A stretch of 64,000 nt of DNA from Andalucia godoyi (taxonomy: Eukaryota > Discoba > Jakobea > Jakobida > Andaluciidae). The position numbers were made by a program, and so were the translations under genes. Below are positions 38,528-50,435 of this stretch, one piece after another. Numbering within the stretch: the first letter of the stretch is position 1; each line of letters starts with the position of its first letter. Location of the stretch: NCBI GenBank assembly GCA_009859145.1, contig VRVR01000057.1, forward strand, positions 116,259 to 180,258. The letters run 5' to 3'. The notes under the pieces were generated by a model. It searched no databases. It was not told the DNA's origin and saw only the letters and a program-made list of their open reading frames with translations.

Positions 38528-39106
38528 ATGACGAACGCCCTGTCTTCGTTGTGGAAGTCGTATTTACAGCAGCTTTCGACGCATCCGATCCGGACAAAGT
38601 GCATTACAGGCGGTACACTTGCGGCGCTTGGCGATGCATTGGCGCAGGTGTTGCTGTCGGATGGTTCAAAGTCGTTTGACATTTCGCGATTTTTACAGCT
38701 GACGGTGTTTGGGGTGATTTGCAGACCGCCGATGCATGTTTGGTACAAGCGTCTTGACAGGGTTGTGCCCGGCTCGAATGCCGAGTCGACGCTCGCCAAG
38801 CTTGCACTGGACCAGCTGGTGTTCAACCCGGTGTTTTACGTTGCATGGTACGCATACCGCATTCTCTTGTGGGACTGGTCAAAGGGGCGAGGAAGGGGAA
38901 AGCTCGAGAAGCTTGTGCAGACGCTGCGGCAGTCGCTGTGGCCTGTGCTGATGGACAACTGGAAGGTATGGCCGGTCATTATGCTTGTATGCTTTGCGTA
39001 CGTCCCAGAGAATTTGCAGGTGCCATTCATCAACATCGTTGGGCTTCTGTGGAACATCTTCTTCTCATGGCGCGAAAACTCGGCGAAAAAGTCAAAGACG
39101 ACATAA
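38528..39106 (+). CDS. Mpv17/PMP22-family membrane protein
   Basis: The product has 192 residues, the usual family length. Landmarks are the N-terminal WKSYLQQLSTHPIRTKCITGGTL, then ALGDALAQ, the RPPMHVWYKRLD segment, DQLVFNPVFY and the C-terminal signature LMDNWKVWPVIMLVCFAYVPENLQVPFINIVGLLWNIFFSW. Four transmembrane helices are expected. Relatives sit in the inner mitochondrial or peroxisomal membrane, where they affect membrane permeability or metabolite balance. It is convergent with the small GTPase gene. Confidence 0.95.
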   Translation: MTNALSSLWKSYLQQLSTHPIRTKCITGGTLAALGDALAQVLLSDGSKSFDISRFLQLTVFGVICRPPMHVWYKRLDRVVPGSNAESTLAKLALDQLVFNPVFYVAWYAYRILLWDWSKGRGRGKLEKLVQTLRQSLWPVLMDNWKVWPVIMLVCFAYVPENLQVPFINIVGLLWNIFFSWRENSAKKSKTT

Positions 39107-39292
39107 TGAGTCCACGCCGTCTACCGCATCGGACAACTCTCTCTGTCTGTCTCTGTCTGTCTCTGTCTCTCTGTGTCTGTCTGTCTGTCTGTCTCCTTTT
39201 CTTTCTTTTTCTCTCTACTGCATAAAAACAAACGCACACGCACACGTACACACACATGCACGCAAGCAAACACAAATTGGTGATAGGGGAGC

Positions 39293-40117
39293 CTAGACTT
39301 TTCCTGGAGCAAGGACAATCATGGATTTTGTGCACAGCTCGACGTCTTCTTGCCAGATGCAGTCACCAAGTCTGAGATCCTGGGTGCGCAGCTTGGGAAC
39401 TCTAGGCGGCCCGAGTTTCTGCATGCGGTCATAGACGTTCTGGACGAGCGCATCAAAGGCCTCTTTGACGTTTTTTCCTGTTTTGCCGGACGTCAGGAAC
39501 CATCCAAGCAAGAGGTGTTGGCGCGTGTACGTGTCGAGGACTGCGGCCGAGGGCACGACAACCGTGTCCGCGGCCTTTGGCGAGACGTCCGAGAAATTCA
39601 CGATGAGCACCGTCGGGATGCGGGGCAGATGCTTGACCAAATGGACGATCCTGTCAATAGCCTGCATGCTCGATGCATCCGCCACAGAAAACACAAGCAC
39701 CAAGCCCGCTGCGCCGTCCATCACATCCGCAAAGTTCGTCTCGAAAAACGCCGCAGAGCAGTCCCAGAACGCCAACCGTGTCGCAAACGGCTTCTTCTCA
39801 TGCTCAAACTGCTGCACCCCGAGCCCCGACGCATACCGCAGATCCATCCCAACCGTCGGTTGTCCACCTGTCATTGCCGCCATTCTCGCTGCCGACGACG
39901 GTGACGACGACGACGATGTTGAGAATGCCGAGGATGTCGATGCCGTTGTTGCTGCTGTTGACGAGGATGACGAGGACGCCGCAGAGGCACTCAGCATCGA
40001 GAGATACCGCTGAATCAGAGCAGTCTTTCCAACAGACGCGGCGCCAAGCACCGGAATCTTGACTACATACTCGGGAACCACCACAGCTCCTCCTCCTCCT
40101 CCTTGTGTCTTTTCCAT
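39293..40117 (-). CDS. Degenerate Ras-like small GTPase
   Basis: The product has 274 residues from the ATG at 40117 (the frame opens seven codons earlier with GTG). The P-loop is intact (GAASVGKT, residues 25-32). A Ser/Ala/Thr-rich insert of about 40 residues occupies the switch I region before PTVGMD. G3 is WDCSA where Ras-family proteins have WDTAG, so the invariant Gly is lost. G4 is NFSD instead of NKxD. G5 is SGK. GTP binding may be weak or hydrolysis-deficient, pointing to a pseudo-GTPase or a Rab/RJL-like outlier. There is no C-terminal prenylation Cys. Confidence 0.8.
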   Translation of the reverse strand: MEKTQGGGGGAVVVPEYVVKIPVLGAASVGKTALIQRYLSMLSASAASSSSSSTAATTASTSSAFSTSSSSSPSSAARMAAMTGGQPTVGMDLRYASGLGVQQFEHEKKPFATRLAFWDCSAAFFETNFADVMDGAAGLVLVFSVADASSMQAIDRIVHLVKHLPRIPTVLIVNFSDVSPKAADTVVVPSAAVLDTYTRQHLLLGWFLTSGKTGKNVKEAFDALVQNVYDRMQKLGPPRVPKLRTQDLRLGDCIWQEDVELCTKSMIVLAPGKV

Positions 40118-40456
40118 TCTCCACAGTCCACGATCCACGCTCCAAGTCTTCTCTGCGATTTTCCATAGTCAATCTAGACCCTCAGGCACGAGAGCTTTCT
40201 CTTCGGGAATCCATTCCCATCCGACGCACTACGGTACGACACAGGGTCCTCGTTAGCATCAAGCGCACAAGCCTCAAGCCACTTTCCCTTCCAAAGGCTT
40301 CGGAAAAGCCAGACACTCCTTTGCTCTCTTATCGACGACTGCTGTTCGTTGATCGGAAAAGAAACCTTTCCTTGTCTTTTTTGTATTTGTATTTGTTTTC
40401 CTTTTCTTATTTTGTTTTACAAAAAACTGGTGTTGTTGTGCAAGTTTTGGAAAGCA

Positions 40457-42842
<2,386 letters not shown>

Positions 42843-43362
42843 GCTGCTAGCTTGCGCGGCACCTGCGCCGCCTCGGAAACCCCGCCCATCGAACCAGCCC
42901 TTTTCCCATTTGTTCTAGTGTCCAGTGTCCGGTGTAACAATGAAAATCAGCTGTCAAAAAACCGCCCCCCTCCGCAGTTCCTTCTCTCAGTATGTGCATC
43001 CAAATCTCTCCAAACATTTGTCTCGCATGCTGCGCCCCCCCCAAAAAAACAGATTATTTGGCGTAAAGTGACTTTTACAATCCGCACCAGCGCCCATCAT
43101 CGATTACAAGGAAATCGGTTTGTCGGTATTCGACAGCGTCTCTCATTGGGCCTCGACCTTGCACACCTACGCTGCCGCGACAACAACACCAACACCAACA
43201 ACAACCGGTAACAGCAATCTGCAGGGGAGAAAGGTCGGCCTTCATTCAACAACTGCGTCGACGACGCATGTAAAAATCAGCCATGCTGTCCGATGATATT
43301 CACAGCCATCCAGCAGACATTTGGGGTTTGGAGGATTATTATATGTATGTGCGTCCATCGTC
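42843..43362. other. Intergenic, nothing evident
   Basis: The 3' flank of NSF up to repeat copy 2. C-rich and A-rich homopolymer runs and an ACAACACCA array near 43178-43202 were seen. No gene is supported. Confidence 0.5.
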
Positions 43363-43675
43363 TACATTGTACACTAACCACGGATAATCATCGCTGATCA
43401 CCCGTAATCAGTGTTGCAACCCAACAACATGCATAGCGTGATTGGGAAAGGGGTAGGCCCCAACACGCCCCTCGGCATGAGCGACGCTCCTAAGATAGAT
43501 GTTGCATTGCATGGACAATAACAATAAAAATAAAGAAATGAAATGAGCGTCGCTGTGCAAGAGTGCAACGCGGCGGCGTATGTATAGGGATTTCATGATC
43601 AAAAGCGAACGAAACGAGTCGGGCATCGTGTGACGAAGTAGCCAAGATAACAAACGCATGCGCGTGGCGCGTGGC
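43363..43675 (-). mobile_element. Dispersed repeat copy 2, TACATTGTACA-ended, degenerate
   Basis: A 313-base copy that aligns end to end with 21145-21461 with scattered substitutions and small indels. It has the same terminal motif (CTACATTGTACACTAACC) and the same internal GGGAAAGGGGTAGGCCCCAACACGCC block. Its minus strand retains NIYL ... GRVGAYPFP, corresponding to the segment after the zinc ribbon in copies 3-5. Flanking sequence is unrelated to that of copy 1, so both ends of the repeat are defined by this comparison. Confidence 0.8.
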
Positions 43676-43971
43676 AAAGGGGTTTTGTTTACGTGCGCTT
43701 CAGATTGCTTAAGCATATCGCAATTAGTGGAAGCGGTGGCTTTGGAAGAAGAAAGCCTTTTGAATGCGAGGAAATCTTCTCCGCGTTGCTGTTCTCTTCT
43801 CTTTTGTATTATGTGATTAAACTTATACTGGTTGTTTTGGGTTTTGCCTTTTTTTTTTTCTTTTCTTCTTGATTTCTTTTCATATTTGCTCCTATAATTC
43901 TCCTCTCCCAGGTGCGTGTGCGTGCGTGTGAGAAACAGGACAGGGAAAAGGAACAGCAAAAGAAGAGAAGG

Positions 43972-45726
43972 ATGGAAGGCAAGGCTGACGTTGACCGCAA
44001 GATCTCAGAGAGCCAGGCGTCGTATCTTTCGGACCTGAAGGCGATTTATGACGTGTCGTATGTGATTGACTCTGCTTCGGCGCTGCAGTGTTCGGACCTG
44101 TCTGACTCGGAAAAGGTGCGTGCGTACGAAGGCGTTGCGCTGTCTGCACTTCGGACGCTGGGCTCGTCGGGCGGCTCGCTACGTTCAATTCTGAACGACT
44201 CGGTGTATGCGCCGCTGTTCAAGGAGAAGTGTCAAAAGGTGGTTTTCAAGTACGACCACGAAGTTGCGACGGAGAATTCGGGGTCTTGCACAGTGCAGTT
44301 TTTCGGAGATGATGACGAGGACTCGACTCCGCGAATGGTGGTCTATTGGCTGCAAGGCGGGTTTGGGTATTCGTACACCTCTGTCGATCACATCATCCGG
44401 AACATTCTGTCATCGGAAATCAAAATGAAAAAGTTTGCAGAGGAGATCGTGCCTGCTGCGTCGGAGACCATCCAAAAGGCATTTGGACCGGGAAAGGCGT
44501 TCAAAATCGAGGTTGACACGAGATCCTTTGAGCGCGCAACTACCGATATGGACACGGCGATCCGCTACTTGACAGAGTGGAATGGTTACTACACCACTCA
44601 GAATCTGACCCGGGCAGTGTGCTCGATTGCGACGTACGAGGACGACAGAATTGTGGACGCCATTTCGGAGGATCTGAAGAAGGTGGTTTTCGCGCTGGAG
44701 CCAGGTACAGACACGGAGAAGAAGTCGTACGAAGTGGACGCAAAGCGCGGGAAGCTTACGCTCAAATTGGTCCTGGAGGCCGGGTCATCCAGCGGAATCT
44801 TTTCAGAAGAAGAGCTCAAGGCTGCCGTGATGGCCGCGGGTCTTGCAAAGCGTCCCGAACTGAGAATATTCCTTTTGGAAAGCGTTGTGTCCTCATATCG
44901 CGTGCGGTCGTGGGGCTATCTGAACGAGGTTGAAGATCTGCTTTGCAGGGGCGACTTGTTCTTCAAGGAGAATGCCGAGGAGCGGAAGGTGGTGGATTCA
45001 AAGGTCAAGTCCTCCGATCCTTCCGAGCGCGTTCTCAAAACATTTGACAAGATCATCAAAGCAAATGCAAAGGGAGACAAGGAGAAGCGACGGGTGGTCG
45101 TCACGAACAAGCACGTTGTTTCTTGTGAAATCAAAGGAGATTCCATCAAGGATTCAAATTGGAAGGTGTTTGATCTTTCATGGATCATTGCCATTGACAT
45201 CTGCGCGGTTCCCTCCAAGGTTCCCGGCCAGAGCGCTAGCTCGATGGTTCAGATCTCGTTCTCGCAAGCTCCAGAGAAGAAGAAGGGCCCGTCGCTGCCC
45301 GGAGTCAAGCTTCCGGGAGTCAAACTGCCCGGAATTCCGATGCCATCCATCAATGCGCCGTCCGTCAATCTGCCGTCCGTCAATCTGCCGTCCGTCAATC
45401 TGCCGTCCGTGAACCTGCCTTCTGTGGACCTCCCGACCATGGATCTTCCGGATCTCGGAATCAACTGGCGACGCAAGAAGGAGCCCAAGCCCAAGCGCTT
45501 CCATCCTGCGACCAAGTACGACTCCATTGCAAAGTACCAGCTTAACGTGTACCCGGACGGTCTCTCAACCGCGGAGGGAAACGCACTCATCGAAGAAATC
45601 GCGTGGTCCGTGTACGCTGCATACTCGGCCAACACCCACCGCGTCGACTACGCACCGTTCTATCTCCCAACAAAGACCGAGTACCCAGAGGGCACCACCA
45701 TCGAGGACAAGCGTCCTGCCGCGTAG
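43972..45726 (+). CDS. Unknown protein with AHNAK-like LPSVN repeats
   Basis: The product has 584 residues from the ATG at 43972. Residues 1-430 are well-composed mixed alpha/beta sequence, with an acidic FFGDDDEDS loop and no recognised domain. Residues about 441-500 form a tandem array in which short units such as LPGVK, LPSVN and LPSVD recur about ten times, like the beta-type repeats of AHNAK proteins. A basic KKEPKPKRFHP segment and a 60-residue conserved-looking C-terminal region follow. No signal peptide or membrane segment was found. Codon quality and the clean frame make the gene secure; the function is not known. Confidence 0.85.
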   Translation: MEGKADVDRKISESQASYLSDLKAIYDVSYVIDSASALQCSDLSDSEKVRAYEGVALSALRTLGSSGGSLRSILNDSVYAPLFKEKCQKVVFKYDHEVATENSGSCTVQFFGDDDEDSTPRMVVYWLQGGFGYSYTSVDHIIRNILSSEIKMKKFAEEIVPAASETIQKAFGPGKAFKIEVDTRSFERATTDMDTAIRYLTEWNGYYTTQNLTRAVCSIATYEDDRIVDAISEDLKKVVFALEPGTDTEKKSYEVDAKRGKLTLKLVLEAGSSSGIFSEEELKAAVMAAGLAKRPELRIFLLESVVSSYRVRSWGYLNEVEDLLCRGDLFFKENAEERKVVDSKVKSSDPSERVLKTFDKIIKANAKGDKEKRRVVVTNKHVVSCEIKGDSIKDSNWKVFDLSWIIAIDICAVPSKVPGQSASSMVQISFSQAPEKKKGPSLPGVKLPGVKLPGIPMPSINAPSVNLPSVNLPSVNLPSVNLPSVDLPTMDLPDLGINWRRKKEPKPKRFHPATKYDSIAKYQLNVYPDGLSTAEGNALIEEIAWSVYAAYSANTHRVDYAPFYLPTKTEYPEGTTIEDKRPAA

Positions 45727-45762
45727 TAGTCTGTGCTGCCCCCTCCGGCATCTCGACTCTCC

Positions 45763-45768
45763 AATAAA
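45763..45768 (+). terminator. Candidate polyadenylation signal
   Basis: AATAAA lies 36 bases after the stop of the LPSVN-repeat gene, similar in spacing to the one after the alpha/beta hydrolase gene. Confidence 0.35.
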
Positions 45769-45790
45769 CCAATCCTTTTTATTACTGTAT

Positions 45791-45900
<110 letters not shown>

Positions 45901-45999
45901 GTCCTCGTCGTCTGGTGATAATGGCGAGCGTGAGCAAACAATGAGTCATCTTGTTCAACGACCGTTACTGAGACCCGTTCCGTTTGCTGATGCCGAGAA

Positions 46000-46423
46000 T
46001 GTGATGGAGGAGCCCGGTAGACAGCGAGTGGGAATGTCGCTGTCAGGGTCAGCGGATCGCTGCGCTTGTGCAATGTCAAGAGTACACGTCCAAAACGTGC
46101 GGGCGCTGCGGTGAGATCCATGCACGTCGAGGCGGAAGCAAAAAAGTGTTTGCATGTCCCGCGTGCAGCTCACCGATTGATCGAGATTGGGAACGGAGGG
46201 CGGAACATCTATCTGAAGAACGCCGTGAGGCGTGTTGGGGGCCTATCCCCTTCCCGGCAACGGGATGCAAGACTGAATATGCATGTCCATTCGTAGATAT
46301 GCATGTTCAGTGTACAATGTAGGCGTGAGGAAATCGTACTTGTCCATTTGCGCATCCCGCAGGACGCAGGACATTCTTTTTACCCCGTTCTTGATTCCGC
46401 ACTGATGTGTGATGACTGATGTG
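46000..46423 (+). mobile_element. Dispersed repeat copy 4 with TnpB/Fanzor zinc ribbon remnant
   Basis: The frame at 46068 onward reads QEYTSKTCGRCGEIHARRGG, then KVFACPACSSPIDRD. This is the C-terminal zinc ribbon and final RuvC Asp segment (TSKTCxxCG ... CxxC ... DRD) of IS605/IS607 TnpB and eukaryotic Fanzor proteins, which are RNA-guided nucleases. Immediately after DRD one extra base shifts the expected NGGRNIYLKN continuation into another frame. The upstream nuclease body is not recognisable, so this is a fragment. The left limit is uncertain. The family terminal motif TGTACAATGTAGG lies at 46311-46323, and homology with copy 5 extends about 100 bases further, to 46423. Confidence 0.8.
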
Positions 46424-46658
46424 AATGTAGGCGCTGCACGAGCAGTCCGTGTTCCTCAAAACGTTGTCAAGTGCCAGACATCAAAAAAGCTGTCCGTGCA
46501 TTTCCTCCCCCTCAAAGACAGATCATGAAACTGTTCGACCTCACATTGCGCCGTCGTCCTGTTGTCTTTTTCTTTTTCTTCTTGCTGCAGCTGCAGTTAT
46601 CGTTGCAGTCGTTCTTACCCAGTGATAGGTAATTGCATTCTCATCAGTGTTTAAAAAA

Positions 46659-47336
46659 ATGGCTCTTCATGATGCGTGTATTTGTGGAGACGTCGCACGA
46701 GTGCAGTCGCTTCTGGATTCTGGATGGGACGCATCACAAGTTGATTACGAATGGGAAGGCAAGACTGCTCTTCACGTAACTGCAATGGGCCAGAACGATG
46801 CAGCAGCGGCCGAGATCGTCAGGCTTCTCGTTGCAAAAGGAGTGAGTGTCAATGCAAAGAAGGCTGGATCGACGCCGTTGTACTATGCATGCGATAACGG
46901 CCTGAAGCTGACTGCGCAGGCACTGCTGGAGCTGGGCGCGGATCCGAATACGTCCAATGGCGACGAAGGAGAAACGCCGCTGTGCAAAGCGTGTTCGGAA
47001 GGCCACATGGAGCTGGTGGATGTGCTGTTGCAGGCCGGTGCGAACGTCAATCTTCCTGACAAAGCCGACCAGTCCCCGCTGATCTACGCCGTGCACGGAC
47101 GCCCCAAGCTTGCCGTCATGAAGAGGTTGATCGAGCACGGAGCCGATGTCAATCTTGGAGACTACGCAACTCCCTTGGGCTGGGCCATTGATGCAAAGTC
47201 CATCAATGCAGCTATATTGTTGCTGGACGCTGGAGCAGATCCTGCAAAGTCATGCGAACTCTTTGGAACTCCGTTGGAGCAGTGCCCCAACCCCGAAAGC
47301 GAGTTCCACCAGCTCATCTTGTCTCGACTGCAGTGA
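46659..47336 (+). CDS. Ankyrin-repeat protein
   Basis: The product has 225 residues from the ATG at 46659. It consists almost wholly of about six ankyrin repeats, shown by LHDACICGDVARVQSLLDSG, KTALHVTAMG, STPLYYACDNG, ETPLCKACSEGHMELVDVLLQAGANVN and SPLIYAVHGRPKLAVMKRLIEHGADVN, with a final capping repeat. No other domain is present. It is likely a small soluble adaptor; partners are unknown. It is convergent with the 905-residue gene on the other strand. Confidence 0.9.
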   Translation: MALHDACICGDVARVQSLLDSGWDASQVDYEWEGKTALHVTAMGQNDAAAAEIVRLLVAKGVSVNAKKAGSTPLYYACDNGLKLTAQALLELGADPNTSNGDEGETPLCKACSEGHMELVDVLLQAGANVNLPDKADQSPLIYAVHGRPKLAVMKRLIEHGADVNLGDYATPLGWAIDAKSINAAILLLDAGADPAKSCELFGTPLEQCPNPESEFHQLILSRLQ

Positions 47337-47418
47337 GCGTTAATCATGATAATCACCATCATCATCAGCATCATCTTCTTCTTTTTTCGCCATCGCCATC
47401 GCCATCTCCTCTCTTTTA

Positions 47419-50136
47419 TCAAGAGTCCTTTCTGGTTGTTCTGCACATAAAGGAGATAATTTCCTTCTTTGCAGCGTTTTTCAGCTGGCTGCTTCCAAAT
47501 TCCAGTAAATCATCTTTCGTCTGTTCGTCCTCCATGAATTCGTCAAACCACCCAAGACTCATGACCATTTCTACGGTTTCCGGAGCGAAGAACGCCAGCT
47601 GCTGAAAGTCCATCTTCAGTCCTTTCTCGCGCTCCTTCAAAAATTCCAGCAGCAAGTCAAGACAAACAGCCCGGATTTTGGGTACCAACACATCACACTC
47701 GTTCTGCTTGCAGAATTTCACAGCGTCCCGAATGAATGGGGCCAAGAACAGGGCTGTCGCAAGGTGGTTTGAGGCAGACGAGTATCGCAGCAGGCACAGA
47801 CTGCAGTAATACATTGCCGTAGGACTTTTCCAGTGCGATATCAGCAGATTGCGGAGAAGCGTCAACATTCCACCGAGATCGAGTACTTGGGCACGAAATT
47901 TGGACCCGTGAGCAGTGAGTTTGAACAGTATGCTCGAGACACTGATTGCACAAGCAAGAGTAAGATCAGCGTCATGCAGCCGGCCGAGTTCCTTGACGAC
48001 CGTCAGCGTGCCGGCATCGATTAGAAACTGGTGGAACGCCTCTTCCTGGTCCTGCTCCGTACACCTATCCAGAAACTGCAAGACAGCGCCAAATATTGAT
48101 GCACGCTCCGCCGGGCTCGACGCAGTATTCGAAAGCGTCCACTGGCAGACGCTGGACAAGACAAAAAATGGCGGCCGGAGCTCGGTTTGTGAGCAGTACA
48201 GGTTCTGAAGCATGCAGACACAGTTCACAATCAATACGTCGTTGGTCCGTGCAACCCGCGACACCCAGTCGCAGACGTCGCTCGTGAAAGAATGACTTCG
48301 ACAGAACACTCGGAACCGCGGACTGAAGCGAGTCAGACTCTCCATCCATGTGATGATATGGCCTCCCCTGCCTTCGTCTCGCGAGCAAACGCCGAACGCG
48401 TGCACCACGAGGTCTTGGATCCGAATTGCGTCGCTGTCGGACGCATCGATGACGAGCTCTGGAAAACGTTCAGAAATTGAATGCAACATTCCAGCAACAT
48501 TCTTGCAGGATGGAGCGCTCGAAAACACGTGGGGAGGAAGCGACAGCACAACACGGAACAAGTCTGCACATGCTTCACGAGAGAGTGCGTGCCCCAGAAC
48601 CCAAAGACCACCGGTCGAAACCCTGAGGCAGCTGTCGTCGAGTTGATGGACCAGCAGCGAACGGATCAACGAGTCCACAAGCTTCGGTCTGCTGCTCACG
48701 TGGTGCAGTGCACCAGAGGATTTTGTGCAGACTTCGTACATGAACAGACATACTCTCGAAAGCACCTCCGCAGAGTCAGCAAACAAGCAAAGAGTCTTTT
48801 CAATGATGTGTGCAATTTCCGGTGATATCCGAGAAATTTCAAGGCTTCCAAAATGCTCACGATGCCGATGGATGCACAGTATGGTTGCCGACACGGCTGC
48901 GGCATCCACATCGGGTTGGCTCACAAATACACCCAGAAACCTGATGGATGCTTTCGCAAGAACCACGCTTGTCCAGCCCATCGTTTGTGCGAGGTCCAAG
49001 CCACAGAGCACCGCGGATGCATCGCAACGGTCTACCGATTGCGCGCTCAACACTTGTGCAATGCAAGACGATCCAACCTCCGCATCGAGGGCTCCAGACC
49101 TCCAGGTGTTTGTGTCCTTGCTGTTCGTGGCTAGCTCACAAGCAGTCGCCACGAGGTTTCCGCAATGTGGAAACTCGTGCAGAAGGACAGCAAACGCATC
49201 AGCCGAAATGCTCGTTTCTCCGCTGAGTTTTTGCATCCATTCTTGCAGCAGGAACTCGTCACTGTATGCATGCAACGAGTCGCAGTCGTGATCGTGGTCG
49301 AGGTCATTGTCCTCCTCCTCCTCATCATCATCAGCACAGTGGTGGAGGTGATGGTGATCACTATGGTGTCGCTGCGGTAAGAATGAAGCAGCGTACATCT
49401 TGTCGACGAGATCCATCGCCCACGATTCGGCACGGACCTTCCTGCTCCACGTGAAGGGCAGCTCGCCTTCCTCGATCCACCGCGGCAGCTTTGCAACAGG
49501 AACATTTGAAAATGGAGCCACGCCAGACGCGATCCACCCAACGATGCACGCAATTCGCTGCAATGGATGCAACAGAAAGCGCCAAAAAGACCCTGTCTCG
49601 CCCTTGCCATCGCCCTCACCCTCGCCCTCGGACCTCTTCTCATCGGATCCAGCTGCAGCCCTTGAAGCAACAAACGGGACGTACTTGCATATGCCGTTCT
49701 GAATCACCAAGCGATCCGTCGTTATGCTCTGTGCGGCGTCTATGCAGTGGCAAATGACAAATACACTTGTGATCGTCAACAGCGGATTCTCCAACGGCGC
49801 CTTGCGATGCTCGGCTGACCTTGCCATCAGCTTCCCGATCCCACCGTCCGGGACCAATGGATACACCAACATGACAGGCGGTCCACCGCCACAATCATCA
49901 TTAACATGGGCAACTGTATTATCAGAAAGTGAATCTTGGACGATCCCGAGCGGACGGAGCACCCAAGGAAGCCGCAGCATCCAGCCCGTGCGATTGTAAC
50001 AAACAGTCGTAGTAGTCCTCCGTCGGTCCACGCTGCACGGCACAACAAACATCGGCGCCGTGTCCAGATCGTATATCGGAAACCCGTGTTCTGAACGCGA
50101 CACGAACCGCAACCTCGACCCGCATATGACATTCAT
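47419..50136 (-). CDS. Large helical-repeat-like protein, unknown
   Basis: The product has 905 residues and I do not recognise it. Residues 1-300 contain mixed sequence with a His/Asp/Glu-rich loop (about 255-295) and a Gly/Glu low-complexity loop. From about 330 to 890 the sequence is almost entirely Leu/Val/Cys/Ser-rich amphipathic helices with an ARM/HEAT flavour (for example LVVHAFGVCSRD, SSILFKLTAH, LLRNLLISHW). No signal peptide or catalytic motif was seen. It is divergent from the LisH-TBCC-MINDY gene, with only about 300 bases between the proposed starts. Confidence 0.75.
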   Translation of the reverse strand: MNVICGSRLRFVSRSEHGFPIYDLDTAPMFVVPCSVDRRRTTTTVCYNRTGWMLRLPWVLRPLGIVQDSLSDNTVAHVNDDCGGGPPVMLVYPLVPDGGIGKLMARSAEHRKAPLENPLLTITSVFVICHCIDAAQSITTDRLVIQNGICKYVPFVASRAAAGSDEKRSEGEGEGDGKGETGSFWRFLLHPLQRIACIVGWIASGVAPFSNVPVAKLPRWIEEGELPFTWSRKVRAESWAMDLVDKMYAASFLPQRHHSDHHHLHHCADDDEEEEDNDLDHDHDCDSLHAYSDEFLLQEWMQKLSGETSISADAFAVLLHEFPHCGNLVATACELATNSKDTNTWRSGALDAEVGSSCIAQVLSAQSVDRCDASAVLCGLDLAQTMGWTSVVLAKASIRFLGVFVSQPDVDAAAVSATILCIHRHREHFGSLEISRISPEIAHIIEKTLCLFADSAEVLSRVCLFMYEVCTKSSGALHHVSSRPKLVDSLIRSLLVHQLDDSCLRVSTGGLWVLGHALSREACADLFRVVLSLPPHVFSSAPSCKNVAGMLHSISERFPELVIDASDSDAIRIQDLVVHAFGVCSRDEGRGGHIITWMESLTRFSPRFRVFCRSHSFTSDVCDWVSRVARTNDVLIVNCVCMLQNLYCSQTELRPPFFVLSSVCQWTLSNTASSPAERASIFGAVLQFLDRCTEQDQEEAFHQFLIDAGTLTVVKELGRLHDADLTLACAISVSSILFKLTAHGSKFRAQVLDLGGMLTLLRNLLISHWKSPTAMYYCSLCLLRYSSASNHLATALFLAPFIRDAVKFCKQNECDVLVPKIRAVCLDLLLEFLKEREKGLKMDFQQLAFFAPETVEMVMSLGWFDEFMEDEQTKDDLLEFGSSQLKNAAKKEIISFMCRTTRKDS

Positions 50137-50435
50137 CGACGGACACCACGACCCCGCCCTCTCCTTGCTCTGCTCTCTATGCTACTATGCTGTGCATGCA
50201 GTTGCTTTGGTGGTTCTGTGCTCGAATGAAATGCACAGTTCGGAGATTTTTGTCGGGGAGATTTGTTTCCACGTTTTTCCGCTTGAGCCTTGACGGACGC
50301 GTGATGCTTCTCGGGCTGGGATCGAGGCCTTTGTTTCAGCCGTTGCGACGATTTTGGGATCGTTTTTCCGAACCAAAATCAACACAAACGAGTTACGGTT
50401 ACCGAGTGCATAGGACACGGAGCGCGGTCGACGAG

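Noticed and set aside
50187-50435. Start of the MINDY fusion at the first ATG (50187)
   Set aside because: The extra 83 residues are Trp/Phe/Arg-rich and unstructured-looking, and the LisH motif follows directly after the ATG at 50436. It remains possible.
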